A stretch of 64,000 bases of DNA, taken from assembly GCA_023229685.1 (NCBI GenBank), contig JALNYT010000008.1:75051-139050 (forward strand), written 5' to 3'. Made by a program: the position numbers and the translations under genes. Source of the stretch: Sulfuritalea sp. GTDB taxonomy: Bacteria; Pseudomonadota; Gammaproteobacteria; Burkholderiales; Rhodocyclaceae. This document shows positions 1 to 8,003 of this stretch, one piece after another. A model generated the notes under the pieces. That model was not told the origin of the DNA. It did no database searches and saw only the letters and a program-made list of their open reading frames with translations. Each line of letters starts with the position of its first letter. The stretch's first letter is position 1.

Positions 1-30
1 CAGCGGGCCATTTCAGAGATCAAGCCATGA
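1..30 (+). CDS. Possible 3' end of rnc (RNase III), partial
   Basis: An open frame enters from the left edge, encodes QRAISEIKP and stops with TGA at 28-30. In betaproteobacteria the gene directly upstream of era is usually rnc, and a short Ala/Arg/Glu tail is compatible with an RNase III C terminus. Nine residues cannot prove identity; the call rests on gene order. Confidence 0.35.
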   Translation, partial: QRAISEIKP

Positions 31-44
31 ACCTTAAATCCTCA

Positions 45-170
45 GTTAGCCACAGAGTACACAGAGTAAAAACAGCGGATTGCATGGAGTCCGCTGCTTA
101 CCCGAAGGGTGATGGGAAGAAACGACTCAAACCCGCTCTATCTCTGTGTCCTCTGTGTTCTCTGTGGCAG
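45..170. repeat. CACAGAG inverted-repeat cassette, copy 1
   Basis: Left arm (45-69) reads TTAGCCACAGAGTACACAGA and the right arm (140-170) is its imperfect reverse complement, built from CTCTGTG units. About 70 bp of unrelated sequence lies between. A second copy with the same arms and a different core is at 2630-2746. The element sits just upstream of era and could fold into a long hairpin in RNA. Confidence 0.7.
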
Positions 171-187
171 GAAGTGCGGTTTATAGG

Positions 188-1075
188 ATGAATTCAACAT
201 TTCGTACCGGGTACCTGGCCATCATCGGCCGGCCCAACGTCGGCAAATCGACCTTGACCAATCGCCTGGTAGGCGCCAAGGTCAGCATTACCTCGAAGAA
301 GGCACAGACCACGCGGCATCGCATTCACGGCGTGCTGACCACGGACGATGCCCAGTTCATCTTCGTCGATACCCCGGGTTTTCAGATGACGCACAAGAAT
401 GCGCTCAATCGTCTGATGAACCGCAGCGTGACCTCGACCTTTGCCGATGTCGACGTGATTCTGCTGGTGGTCGAAGCCGGCAACTGGGGCGCGGGCGAAA
501 ACGAGATACTGCGCATGCTGCCGGCCGGAACGCCGGTGGTGCTGGTGATCAACAAGATAGACCGGCTGGCCGACAAGGCTGAGTTGCTGCCCTTCATCGC
601 CAAGGTTTCGGCGCTGCACGAGTTTGCCGAACTGGTTCCGGTGTCTGCCGAGAAAGGCCTCGGCGCCGCCGAATTGCTCGCCACCGTGGCCCGCTACCTG
701 CCGGAAGGGCCGGCGGTGTTCGATGCGGACGACATTACGGATCGCTCCGAGCGATTCATGGCTTCCGAGATATTGCGTGAAAAGCTGTTCCGCAATCTGG
801 GCGAAGAACTGCCCTACGGCATCGCGGTGGAAATCGAGAAGTTCGAGCAGGAAGGCGATTTGCGTCGCATTCATGCTGCCGTCATCGTCGACAAGGCGGG
901 GCACAGATCCATCGTCATCGGCAAGGGCGGGGAGCGGATGAAGCGCATCTCGACCGATGCGCGCAAGGAAATGGAAACCCTGTTCGGCGGCAAGGTCTGG
1001 CTCGAGACCTGGGTCAAGGTCAAGGGCGGCTGGGCCGACGACGAGCGTGCCCTGAAAAGCCTGGGCTACGGTTAA
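188..1075 (+). CDS. era: GTPase Era
   Basis: Era is a GTPase that binds 16S rRNA and assists 30S subunit maturation. The 295-aa protein, the usual family length, has the P-loop GRPNVGKST near the N terminus, DTPGF (switch II), NKID (G4), and a C-terminal KH domain with the GKGGERMKRI loop. The ATG at 188 is chosen because MNSTFRTGY is the normal Era start; an in-frame start at 146 would translate the CACAGAG repeat. recO follows 48 bp downstream, the standard order. Confidence 0.97.
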   Translation: MNSTFRTGYLAIIGRPNVGKSTLTNRLVGAKVSITSKKAQTTRHRIHGVLTTDDAQFIFVDTPGFQMTHKNALNRLMNRSVTSTFADVDVILLVVEAGNWGAGENEILRMLPAGTPVVLVINKIDRLADKAELLPFIAKVSALHEFAELVPVSAEKGLGAAELLATVARYLPEGPAVFDADDITDRSERFMASEILREKLFRNLGEELPYGIAVEIEKFEQEGDLRRIHAAVIVDKAGHRSIVIGKGGERMKRISTDARKEMETLFGGKVWLETWVKVKGGWADDERALKSLGYG

Positions 1076-1123
1076 CGTGTTGCGGCACGGCTTCAAACGG
1101 TTTACCCGGTCTGGCTTGGCATC

Positions 1124-1864
1124 GTGAGCAAGCGCGTCGACGGCCAGTCGGCCTACGTCCTGCATCTGCATCCCTACAGCGAGACCAGTCTCGTGGTCGA
1201 TGTATTCACCCGCGATCACGGCCGCGTCCCGCTCCTGGCGCGCGGCGCCAGGCGGCCGCGTTCCGCCATGCGCGGCCTGCTGATGTCCTTTCAGCCGCTG
1301 GAACTGGGCTGGTTCGGCGGCGGCGAGGTCAAGACCCTGGCCAAGGCCGAATGGCTCGGCGGCATGCCATTGCTGGGCGGCCGCTGCCTTCTGCTCGGTT
1401 ACTATCTCAACGAACTATTGCTGAAAATGCTGCCGCGCGAGGACGCCCACAGTGTGCTGTTCGACGCCTATGCGGCCGCTTTGCGGGCGCTGGCCGAAGG
1501 CGCGGCCGACGCACCGGAACTGCGCCGCTTCGAGAAAACGCTGCTGAAGGAAATCGGCTACGGACTGACGCTGGATGTGGAGATGGAGACCGGCCAGCCG
1601 GTGGTGGCGGAGGGCGAATACACTTACCTGATCGAACGCGGACCAGTGGCGCGGGCCGGCCTTGCTCAGCAGGGCTCGCAGCGGGATGCCAGCGATTCGC
1701 CGATCGTGCGCGGCAAGACCCTGATCGACATGGCGGCAGATGATTATTCCGATCCGCGCACGCGGGTTGAAAGCAGGCAGCTGATGCGCCAGTTGATCGC
1801 GCATCATATGGGAGGCAAACCCTTGCAATCGCGGCGGGTCTTCATGGAGTTACAGGAACTATGA
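1124..1864 (+). CDS. recO: DNA repair protein RecO
   Basis: RecO helps RecR load RecA onto SSB-coated single-stranded DNA during gap repair. The 246-aa product has the N-terminal OB-fold signature (YVLHLHPYSETSLVVDVFT, then RGARRPRS) and the helical C-terminal domain. The start is GTG at 1124. The stop overlaps the pdxJ start (ATGA at 1861), which indicates translational coupling. There is no CxxC zinc finger, as is common in proteobacterial RecO. Confidence 0.95.
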   Translation: MSKRVDGQSAYVLHLHPYSETSLVVDVFTRDHGRVPLLARGARRPRSAMRGLLMSFQPLELGWFGGGEVKTLAKAEWLGGMPLLGGRCLLLGYYLNELLLKMLPREDAHSVLFDAYAAALRALAEGAADAPELRRFEKTLLKEIGYGLTLDVEMETGQPVVAEGEYTYLIERGPVARAGLAQQGSQRDASDSPIVRGKTLIDMAADDYSDPRTRVESRQLMRQLIAHHMGGKPLQSRRVFMELQEL

Positions 1865-2610
1865 TCGAACTGGGCGTAAACATAGACCACGTTGCGACGG
1901 TGCGCGAGGCGAGAAGAACCCACGAGCCCGATCCGGTATGGGCCGCCGTCGAGGCGCATCTGGGCGGAGCCGACGGCATCACCGTGCATCTGCGCGAGGA
2001 TCGCCGCCACATCCAGGACCGCGACGTGCGGCGGCTGCGCGAACTGACCCACATCAAGCTGAATCTCGAAATGGCGGCCACCGAGGAGATGGTCGGCATC
2101 GCCTGCCAGATCAAGCCCGAGATGGCCATGCTGGTGCCGGAAGGCCGGCACGAGGTCACCACCGAGGGCGGGCTGGATGTCGCCGGCCAGGAGGCGCGCC
2201 TGCGCGAGGTGGTGGCGCGACTGACCCACGCCGGCATCGTCACCAGCGCCTTCATCGACGCCGAATTGCCGCAGGTGGAAGCCGCCGCGCGCATCGGCGT
2301 GCGCGTTTGCGAACTCCACACCGGGCCGTATGCCCATGCCTTTTACAGCCGCGGCCGCGATCCCGAAAGCCCGTCGGTGGTGGCCGAACTGGAGAAGATA
2401 CGTATCGCCGGCGCGGCGATTCGCGCCGCCGGGATGCGCTTCAATGCCGGCCACGCGCTCAACTATTTCAACGTGCAGCCGGTGGCGGCCTTGCCCGGCA
2501 TCCGCGAACTGCACATCGGCCACGCCATCGTCAGCCGCGCGATTTTCGTCGGCATGCGCGAAGCCGTCGCCGAGATGAAGCGGCTGATGCGCGAGGCGCA
2601 ATGCGGGTGA
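1861..2610 (+). CDS. pdxJ: Pyridoxine 5'-phosphate synthase PdxJ
   Basis: PdxJ condenses 1-deoxy-xylulose 5-phosphate with 3-amino-2-oxopropyl phosphate to form pyridoxine 5'-phosphate in DXP-dependent vitamin B6 synthesis. At 249 aa it is full length, with the N-terminal LGVNIDHVATVREAR motif, ITVHLREDRRHI and the C-terminal LHIGHAIVSRA phosphate-binding region. It is coupled to recO by a 4-bp overlap. The 147 bp before acpS hold the second CACAGAG element. Confidence 0.97.
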   Translation: MIELGVNIDHVATVREARRTHEPDPVWAAVEAHLGGADGITVHLREDRRHIQDRDVRRLRELTHIKLNLEMAATEEMVGIACQIKPEMAMLVPEGRHEVTTEGGLDVAGQEARLREVVARLTHAGIVTSAFIDAELPQVEAAARIGVRVCELHTGPYAHAFYSRGRDPESPSVVAELEKIRIAGAAIRAAGMRFNAGHALNYFNVQPVAALPGIRELHIGHAIVSRAIFVGMREAVAEMKRLMREAQCG

Positions 2611-2629
2611 TCATGGAAAACCGGAATTG

Positions 2630-2746
2630 AAGCCACAGAGGACACAGAGGGAAACGAAACACCTGCTGCGGTTGCCTTGGGGGCATCGATCCGGGCGACA
2701 ATTCCTGCTGCTTGTCTTGGTTTTCTCTGTGATCTCTGTGGCTAAC
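2630..2746. repeat. CACAGAG inverted-repeat cassette, copy 2
   Basis: Arms at about 2631-2651 (AGCCACAGAGGACACAGAGG) and 2721-2745 (CTCTGTG units ending GTGGCTAA) form an imperfect inverted repeat around a core of about 70 bp. The arms match copy 1 at 45-170 while the cores differ. The right arm ends 12 bp before the acpS start, so acpS may be translated from RNA carrying this hairpin. Confidence 0.7.
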
Positions 2747-2757
2747 CGGGTTTGTTC

Positions 2758-3135
2758 ATGATCTTCGGCATCGGCACCGACATCGTTGCCGTAAAGCGCA
2801 TGGCCGATTACTGGCAACGCCACGGCGAGCGCGGCCTGGAGAAGATGCTGGCACCGGACGAGCGCGAGGCCTGTCGCAGCAGCCATGACCCGGCGCGCTT
2901 CCTGGCCAAGCGCTTCGCCGCCAAGGAGGCGCTGGGCAAGGCGCTGGGCACCGGCGTGCGTGCCCCCGTGCTGCTGCCCGACATCGCCGTCAGCCATGAT
3001 GAACTCGGCAAGCCGGCTTTCGCCTTCGCGCCGCAACTCGCCGCCTATCTTGCCGAACGCGGGCTGACCGCCCACCTTTCCATCAGCGACGAGCAGGACT
3101 ACGCCGTCGCCTTCGTCATTCTGGAAACACGATGA
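2758..3135 (+). CDS. acpS: Holo-[acyl-carrier-protein] synthase AcpS
   Basis: AcpS transfers the 4'-phosphopantetheine arm of CoA to apo-ACP. The 125-aa protein has the IFGIGTDIVAV N terminus with the metal-binding Asp and the FLAKRFAAKEALGKALG helix with the catalytic/metal Glu. ATG 2758 is preferred over the upstream TTG at 2752 because MIFGIGTDI is the conserved start. The stop overlaps nagZ by 4 bp. Confidence 0.96.
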   Translation: MIFGIGTDIVAVKRMADYWQRHGERGLEKMLAPDEREACRSSHDPARFLAKRFAAKEALGKALGTGVRAPVLLPDIAVSHDELGKPAFAFAPQLAAYLAERGLTAHLSISDEQDYAVAFVILETR

Positions 3136-4136
3136 ACACACTCCCCCTCGGTCCGCTGATGATCGATATCGCCGGTCTGGAACTCTCCGCCCTCGACCGC
3201 GAACGCCTGGCGCATCCGCTGGTCGGCGGCGTGATCCTGTTCGCCCGCAACTACCGCGATCCGCAGCAACTCACGGCCCTGTGTGCGGCGATTCACACCC
3301 TGCGTGCGCCGGCGCTGCCGATCGCCATCGATCACGAAGGCGGCCGCGTGCAGCGCTGCCGCGAAGGCTTCACCCATGTCCCGCCGATGCGCCGCCTCGG
3401 CGAATTGTGGGATCGCGACGCCGCCGCCGCGCGAGCAGCGGCCGCCGATGTCGGCTACCTGCTGGCGGCGGAGCTGCGCGCCTGCGGCGTCGATTTTTCC
3501 TTCACCCCGGTGCTCGATCTCGATTGGGGCCCCAGCGGCGTCATCGGCGATCGCGCCTTCCACCGCGACCCGGTGGCCGTCGCCGAACTGGCCGGCGCCC
3601 TGATCGACGGCCTGCGCGCCGCCGGCATGGGCTGCTGCGGCAAGCATTTCCCGGGACACGGATGGGTGGCGGCCGATTCGCACCTCGCGATTCCGGTCGA
3701 TGAGCGCAGCCTGGCCGAGATGGCGCCCGACCTGGAACCCTATCGCCGCGTCAGGCTCGACGGCGTGATGCCGGCGCACGTGATTTACCCGCAGGTCGAC
3801 AGCCGGCCCGCCGGTTTCTCGCCGGTGTGGCTGGAAACGCTGCGCAAGGAGTTCGCCTTCGACGGCGTGATCTTCAGCGACGACCTGTCGATGGAAGGCG
3901 CCAGCTTCGCCGGCGACATGGTGCAGCGCGCGGACGCGGCCTGGGCCGCCGGCTGCGACATGCTACTGATCTGCAATGCGCCGGATGCGGTGGCGCGGGT
4001 GCTGGACAACTGGAAGCCGGCCGCCGATCCCGTGCGAGCCGCGCGGCTGGCGCGTCTGTCGCCAAGCGGCCGCTGGCAGCAGGATGCCGCGCGCTACGCG
4101 GCGGGCAAGGCGGCGGTGGAGAGTCTCACCGCCTGA
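3132..4136 (+). CDS. nagZ: Beta-N-acetylhexosaminidase NagZ
   Basis: NagZ (GH3 family) removes N-acetylglucosamine from anhydromuropeptides in cytoplasmic peptidoglycan recycling. The 334-aa protein has AIDHEGGRVQR, the catalytic-loop motif GKHFPGHG with its His, and FSDDLSMEGA carrying the nucleophilic Asp. Length and motifs match the proteobacterial single-domain enzyme. It closes the recO-pdxJ-acpS-nagZ run; an integron remnant begins about 75 bp downstream. Confidence 0.95.
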   Translation: MNTLPLGPLMIDIAGLELSALDRERLAHPLVGGVILFARNYRDPQQLTALCAAIHTLRAPALPIAIDHEGGRVQRCREGFTHVPPMRRLGELWDRDAAAARAAAADVGYLLAAELRACGVDFSFTPVLDLDWGPSGVIGDRAFHRDPVAVAELAGALIDGLRAAGMGCCGKHFPGHGWVAADSHLAIPVDERSLAEMAPDLEPYRRVRLDGVMPAHVIYPQVDSRPAGFSPVWLETLRKEFAFDGVIFSDDLSMEGASFAGDMVQRADAAWAAGCDMLLICNAPDAVARVLDNWKPAADPVRAARLARLSPSGRWQQDAARYAAGKAAVESLTA

Positions 4137-4212
4137 GACTCGGGTTGCAGGAGTCGGCGCTGGCGGGACGGCGGATGGCACGTAATTGATGCTGACCCAT
4201 TTGGTTGTTGAA

Positions 4213-4270
4213 GCCCAACGTTCGAATTCGGCGGCCGCTCTGGGCGGCCCGCTGAAATGAGGGGTTGGGC
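4213..4270 (-). other. attC recombination site downstream of the kdoO cassette
   Basis: On the minus strand the site starts with GCCCAAC (inverse core, RYYYAAC) directly after the kdoO stop and ends with GAACGTTGGGC (core GTTRRRY). Between them lie complementary GC-rich arms able to fold into a hairpin. This is the architecture of an integron attC site, 58 bp long, at the short end of the usual range. Confidence 0.75.
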
Positions 4271-4271
4271 G

Positions 4272-5150
4272 TCATGCAAGCTCACGGCCGAGAAGCTTCT
4301 CGAGAATGCGAAGCGGTGACCTTGACGGATCCAGCATGGAGTTGACGGGCAAATGATAGGTTTGTTCAAACGCGTACTGCCCACTCATTGCCGCATGCGA
4401 CACGAGGTCAGTGAAGACCATCCACGTGCTTCCCGCTTGAAACTCGCAGGCGCGTTGAGCGACTTGCGACTGGTATGCCAGGTCCGCCTTCATCCGGTCA
4501 TGCAGTTGCAGCATGTAGTGATCATAGGCAGTCCGTCGACGCCTCGTGATGCCAAGAAAATTGAGCACATGGTCGGCGCCCCAGATTGGGCCGGGGAGAG
4601 AAGGCAGGTAGCGGCGCGCGACGCCTTCGAATGATTCGCCGAGCCTCCAGTTGCGGCTTTGTCCGTGCGGATTTACATTGGTGAAGACACGCAGTATTCG
4701 GTTTCCCTGCGTGGGTGAAGACGGAAAACTGTCCACGTGCAGACGCGTATCGTCCTTCCGCCATGAGGTTCGCCGCCCGGCGATCTCCGTGGGCCGAAAG
4801 CTGGTGCGAGCCTGTTCCAATCCTGTCTCATAGCGTGGCAGCAGGCTGCGTAGCAAGTGCCTGCTCGATGTGGCGAAGCGGTTCATCATGAACTGCAACC
4901 GTTGCAGCAGATCCGCGTCATTGACGCTGCTGCCGCGTAGCAATCCATTGGCTGGATCCAGACTGACGTTTTTCCCCTCCCCGGCTACCGTCGGGGACAG
5001 GAATTGGCCTTCGCCATCTTGCAGCAAGAAGCTGAGGTGAGGGAACAGCAGGACGTTTCCCCGTTCCAGCGCATCTGCTGCGAGTTCCTGCTCCGCTGTT
5101 GTGACTTGCTGATCCCAATCTGGGTTTGACAGAGTGATGATGTCGGTCAC
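4272..5150 (-). CDS. kdoO: Kdo hydroxylase-like Fe(II)/2-oxoglutarate dioxygenase, integron cassette gene
   Basis: The 292-aa product resembles the Kdo 3-hydroxylase (KdoO) family, which hydroxylates Kdo in lipopolysaccharide inner core to Ko using Fe(II), 2-oxoglutarate and O2. An HxD iron motif (H138, D140) lies in RLHVDSFPSSPTQGNRILR, followed by VFTNVNP. The start is taken as GTG 5150, with GGAGG eight bases upstream; an upstream TTG at 5177 lies inside the neighbouring attC site. The gene ends at attC 4213-4270 and begins after attC 5172-5241, so it forms a complete mobile cassette. Family assignment is from motif memory, without an alignment. Confidence 0.75.
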   Translation of the reverse strand: MTDIITLSNPDWDQQVTTAEQELAADALERGNVLLFPHLSFLLQDGEGQFLSPTVAGEGKNVSLDPANGLLRGSSVNDADLLQRLQFMMNRFATSSRHLLRSLLPRYETGLEQARTSFRPTEIAGRRTSWRKDDTRLHVDSFPSSPTQGNRILRVFTNVNPHGQSRNWRLGESFEGVARRYLPSLPGPIWGADHVLNFLGITRRRRTAYDHYMLQLHDRMKADLAYQSQVAQRACEFQAGSTWMVFTDLVSHAAMSGQYAFEQTYHLPVNSMLDPSRSPLRILEKLLGRELA

Positions 5151-5171
5151 GCTGATTACCTCCGGTGTGAC

Positions 5172-5241
5172 GCCCAACGTTCAAGGTCAGGGGCGCTGCG
5201 CGACTTTATCGCGCAGCGTCCCCTGCACCGCAGGGTTAGAC
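5172..5241 (-). other. attC recombination site between the two cassettes
   Basis: Read on the minus strand the 70-bp site opens with GTCTAACCCTGCGGTGCAGG and closes with CTTGAACGTTGGGC, giving paired R boxes (GTCTAAC / GTTGGGC). A long central inverted repeat (GACGCTGCGCG / CGCGCAGCG around a short loop) fills the middle. This is a textbook attC layout. It follows the PLD-like gene and precedes kdoO, in the same orientation as both. Confidence 0.88.
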
Positions 5242-5256
5242 CTCAGACGCTGATGG

Positions 5257-5973
5257 TTATGGGTGCAGTGCGGCATTGGTCCACAACGCTTCATAGGTTG
5301 AAAGGACGGCAGGAAATGCATCAACGATTTGCGTCAGGGTTGTCGGTGCCTTCTTGGCACCGTCTTTGAATGAAGCACCAGAGTGATAACACGCAACGCG
5401 ATCCACGATTACATAGCGATCATGGAAACCTGCGGCAGATCGGACTTCAATGGCCCCGCCATTTTGTTGACGTAGAAGCGCTACGGCCGAGAGAAGAGAT
5501 GGCATGCGTTCCCTAGCCAATAGGCGAACTGCCACTCCTTGCCCAACGTGCGGGAGGTAGCGAGAGACGAACTCGGCTTCGAGGTAAGGGTCTATGAAGA
5601 ATAGATCTGCCTTTGCTGATTCAATCGCCTTGCGAACCTCGTCAAAGTAGTCGAAGACAGCGCCATTCTCCAAACTCACGGACAGTGGCCCCACGGTTTG
5701 TAGCCGCAGATCATGACGCGCTTGATGCAGCATTGTTAGAACGCCTTTAACCCCAGCCTCTACATCTTGGGACATCCGTGAGTTCATTTTGGCAATATGT
5801 CCTTCAAACAGCACCGTTCCCTTGATGGGATTCCAAGAGTTCATGACAGCCAGTGCTCGACCAAGCCAAGCGAAATGATCTGGTGTGTCGTCGCCAAACG
5901 TATGCCCAGGAGGCATCGTGCGAAGGACATCTTCTATTTCTGCAAGGAGCTGCGCGGGAGGAATTTGGTTCAT
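5257..5973 (-). CDS. PLD-like (HKD-type) domain protein, integron cassette gene
   Basis: A 238-aa protein whose C-terminal half carries one phospholipase-D-like motif, HDRYVIVDRVACYHSGASFKD, preceded by FFIDPYLEAEFVSRYL and VRLLARE as in stand-alone PLD-fold proteins. PLD-fold proteins with one motif usually dimerise to form an active site; substrates include nucleic acids and lipids, so the substrate cannot be named. The ATG at 5973 has no Shine-Dalgarno and lies 5 bp from a GTTAGAC core site, typical of a compact cassette. Confidence 0.7.
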   Translation of the reverse strand: MNQIPPAQLLAEIEDVLRTMPPGHTFGDDTPDHFAWLGRALAVMNSWNPIKGTVLFEGHIAKMNSRMSQDVEAGVKGVLTMLHQARHDLRLQTVGPLSVSLENGAVFDYFDEVRKAIESAKADLFFIDPYLEAEFVSRYLPHVGQGVAVRLLARERMPSLLSAVALLRQQNGGAIEVRSAAGFHDRYVIVDRVACYHSGASFKDGAKKAPTTLTQIVDAFPAVLSTYEALWTNAALHP

Positions 5974-5978
5974 ATGAG

Positions 5979-6000
5979 GTCTAACGTTAAGTCGACCGCC
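5979..6000 (-). other. Half attC/attI-like core site at the outer edge of the cassette array
   Basis: The minus strand reads CGACTTAACGTTAGAC, matching the 3' end of an attC (core GTTRRRY). No partner RYYYAAC box was found within about 130 bp on the far side, so it is either a truncated attC or part of an attI. It marks the start of the cassette holding the PLD-like gene. Confidence 0.5.
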
Positions 6001-6273
6001 TAAATGATGGTAAACAACCCATCAAAGAGGCCGTATAGAAAATCCGGAAAAGTGCAAAGCCGATATTCATCAGTGGCTTGGTCATTTTTAGTGGGGCCTA
6101 AAAAATCAACTCCATACCGGCGCATTCCGAAAGTACATACGCCGATGGGATTAGACGATTTATCCGGCACCTTGGCAAGGGCGCACCAAACCCGGCCCAT
6201 GCCATCGCATCGCCGTTACCTGCCCGCGAAGCGGAAGTCCAGGTACGCAGAGCGCACCAGCGCCGACTCTTGC
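5986..6273. other. Intergenic region with possible truncated cassette ORF
   Basis: The first 170 bp are visibly richer in A+T than the flanking genes. A 66-codon minus-strand frame (6000-6200) ends exactly at the half core site, with a C-terminal end DFLYGLFDGLFTII. It could be the remnant of a third cassette gene, but it matches nothing I recognise. No integrase gene or terminator was seen. Confidence 0.3.
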
Positions 6274-7200
6274 TCAGCCCTCGATGCGGTGGACCTTGGC
6301 GTACTGGTGGCGGTTGTTGGCGATCAGGGCGACCAGCACGATGGCGGCTCCCATCAGTTCGATGGCTGCCGGGCGCCGGCCCTGATAGATGGCGATCAGG
6401 TAGGTGATGACTGGGGTGAAGTTGGCGAACAGGCCCGCGTTCAAGGGGCCCAGCTTGGCCACGCCCATGTTCCAGAACAGGATGCCGAACACCGAGGCGA
6501 AGAGGATGAGGAAGGCGAGTTGCGGCCAGACCTCCAGCATTTTCGTCGTGGTCGGCGGCTGGCTGTGCCCGGCCAGCGTGGCGATGGCGACCGCGACCAG
6601 GATGGCAAAGCAGCCCAGCGAGCAGGACAGCGTCGTGTAGCGCACCGGCGACCAGCCGGGGAATTGCTGCCCGCCCAGCGTGTAGGCGGTCCAGAACAGC
6701 GAGGCGAGGAACACCAGGCCGTTGCCCAGCGCGTCGCCGCCGGTCAGTCGCGTCACGTCGCCCGCCGTGATGACGAACAGTTCGCCGAAGAGCGCCAGGG
6801 CGATGGCGCCGAGCGTGAAGTTGTCGGGTCGGCGATGCGTGCGCCACCACTGGAACAGGGCGACCTGTATCGGCCCCAGCGCCAGGATCATGCCGCTGAT
6901 CTCGGGGCGCGTCAGTTTCAGGCCCTCGAACAGGCAGACGCCGAAGCCGGCGAAGCCGAGGGTGCCGAACAGGACGATTTTCCAGAACTGCCCTTCGGTG
7001 CGCAGCGCCGCGCGTCCTTCCCGAACCCAGAGCAGGCCGATGAAGACGAGTGCTGCGGTACTGAAGCGCATCGCCGTCAGCCAGTAGGGATCGACCGCCT
7101 GCAGGGCGGATTTGCCGACCGGCAGGAAGCCGCCCCAGATGGCGATCACCAGCAGCATGTAGAGCGTGCCGCGGCGGTGATTCCGGTGCTCGGGCGTCAT
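6274..7200 (-). CDS. DMT-superfamily (EamA) transporter
   Basis: A 308-aa inner-membrane protein with about ten hydrophobic segments in two EamA repeats (TLYMLLVIAIWGGFLPVGKSAL... and ...LGPIQVALFQWW; second repeat from about residue 160). DMT exporters move amino acids, nucleobases or other metabolites; the substrate cannot be deduced. ATG 7200 (MTPEHRNHRRG) is chosen over a longer start because the upstream gene ends at 7208. Likely co-transcribed with that gene. Confidence 0.85.
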   Translation of the reverse strand: MTPEHRNHRRGTLYMLLVIAIWGGFLPVGKSALQAVDPYWLTAMRFSTAALVFIGLLWVREGRAALRTEGQFWKIVLFGTLGFAGFGVCLFEGLKLTRPEISGMILALGPIQVALFQWWRTHRRPDNFTLGAIALALFGELFVITAGDVTRLTGGDALGNGLVFLASLFWTAYTLGGQQFPGWSPVRYTTLSCSLGCFAILVAVAIATLAGHSQPPTTTKMLEVWPQLAFLILFASVFGILFWNMGVAKLGPLNAGLFANFTPVITYLIAIYQGRRPAAIELMGAAIVLVALIANNRHQYAKVHRIEG

Positions 7201-7207
7201 CGGGCGT

Positions 7208-7954
7208 TCACAACTTGAGCACGCCGCGGACAAGATGCCGCGATTGCGCGAGCCGGGTCAGCGCCGGCAGCAGATTGAGGCCGGTCTCCGCCTTCAGGTG
7301 CGCCGCGGCGGTCTTCAGTTCTTCAAGAGTCGGCGCTGGTGGCGCGCCGATCGCGCCCAGCGCAATGGCATTGCCGCTCTCGCAGGCGGGAAAGGAGATG
7401 GCACGGCCTTCGAAGGCGTCTTGCAGGCGCGTCACGCTGTTGTGGAAATCCTTGCGGCGCGACAGCAGGTTCACGCACAGCAGCCCGTCGTCCGCCAGGC
7501 GGGCGCGGCAGTCGAGGTAGAAGGGCAGGGTATCGAGTCGCCCGGTGCGGGCGTCGGCATCGTAGCCGTCGACCAGGATCAGGTCGTAGTGCTGCCTGGT
7601 CTTGATGATGAAGTCGGCGCCGTCGTCATGGCGGATGTCGATCCGCGCCGGATCGTCGGGCAGCTTGAAAAACTGCCGGGCGGCGGCCGTCACGCGCGGG
7701 TCGATTTCGATCACGGTCAGCTTTGCCTGCGGCCGGTAGCGGTAGAGAAACTTGGTCAGCGAAGCGGCGCCCAGCCCGATCAGCAACACCTTGCGCGGCC
7801 AGTCGTCGGGGTGCAGCAGCAGCGGCACCATCATGCCGCGGGTGTAGTCCAGTTCCAGCGCAAAGGGCCGCGCGATGCGCATCGCGCCCTGCACCCAGTC
7901 CGATCCGAAATGCAGATAGCGGACGCCCGCCTCCTCGCTGATGTCTATGTTCAT
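7208..7954 (-). CDS. Spermidine synthase-like methyltransferase-fold protein
   Basis: A 248-aa protein with a Rossmann fold of the polyamine aminopropyltransferase type: KVLLIGLGAASLTKFL (nucleotide loop), VIEIDPRVTAAARQFF, and DLILVDGYDA in place of the catalytic D-D region. Many such stand-alone homologues are not proven to make spermidine, so the activity is open. ATG 7954 is used; longer in-frame sequence upstream is low-complexity shadow coding. It lies 7 bp from the EamA gene. Confidence 0.75.
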   Translation of the reverse strand: MNIDISEEAGVRYLHFGSDWVQGAMRIARPFALELDYTRGMMVPLLLHPDDWPRKVLLIGLGAASLTKFLYRYRPQAKLTVIEIDPRVTAAARQFFKLPDDPARIDIRHDDGADFIIKTRQHYDLILVDGYDADARTGRLDTLPFYLDCRARLADDGLLCVNLLSRRKDFHNSVTRLQDAFEGRAISFPACESGNAIALGAIGAPPAPTLEELKTAAAHLKAETGLNLLPALTRLAQSRHLVRGVLKL

Positions 7955-8003
7955 TTCGGCAGGTCGGCAGCGGCACGGCGGAACTGGGGAGGGGCGGCTT
8001 CCT

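Noticed and set aside
6004..7218. 404-codon plus-strand frame across the EamA gene
   Set aside because: Low-complexity Gly/Gln/Arg-rich product antisense to a convincing membrane protein; a shadow of GC-rich codon usage.
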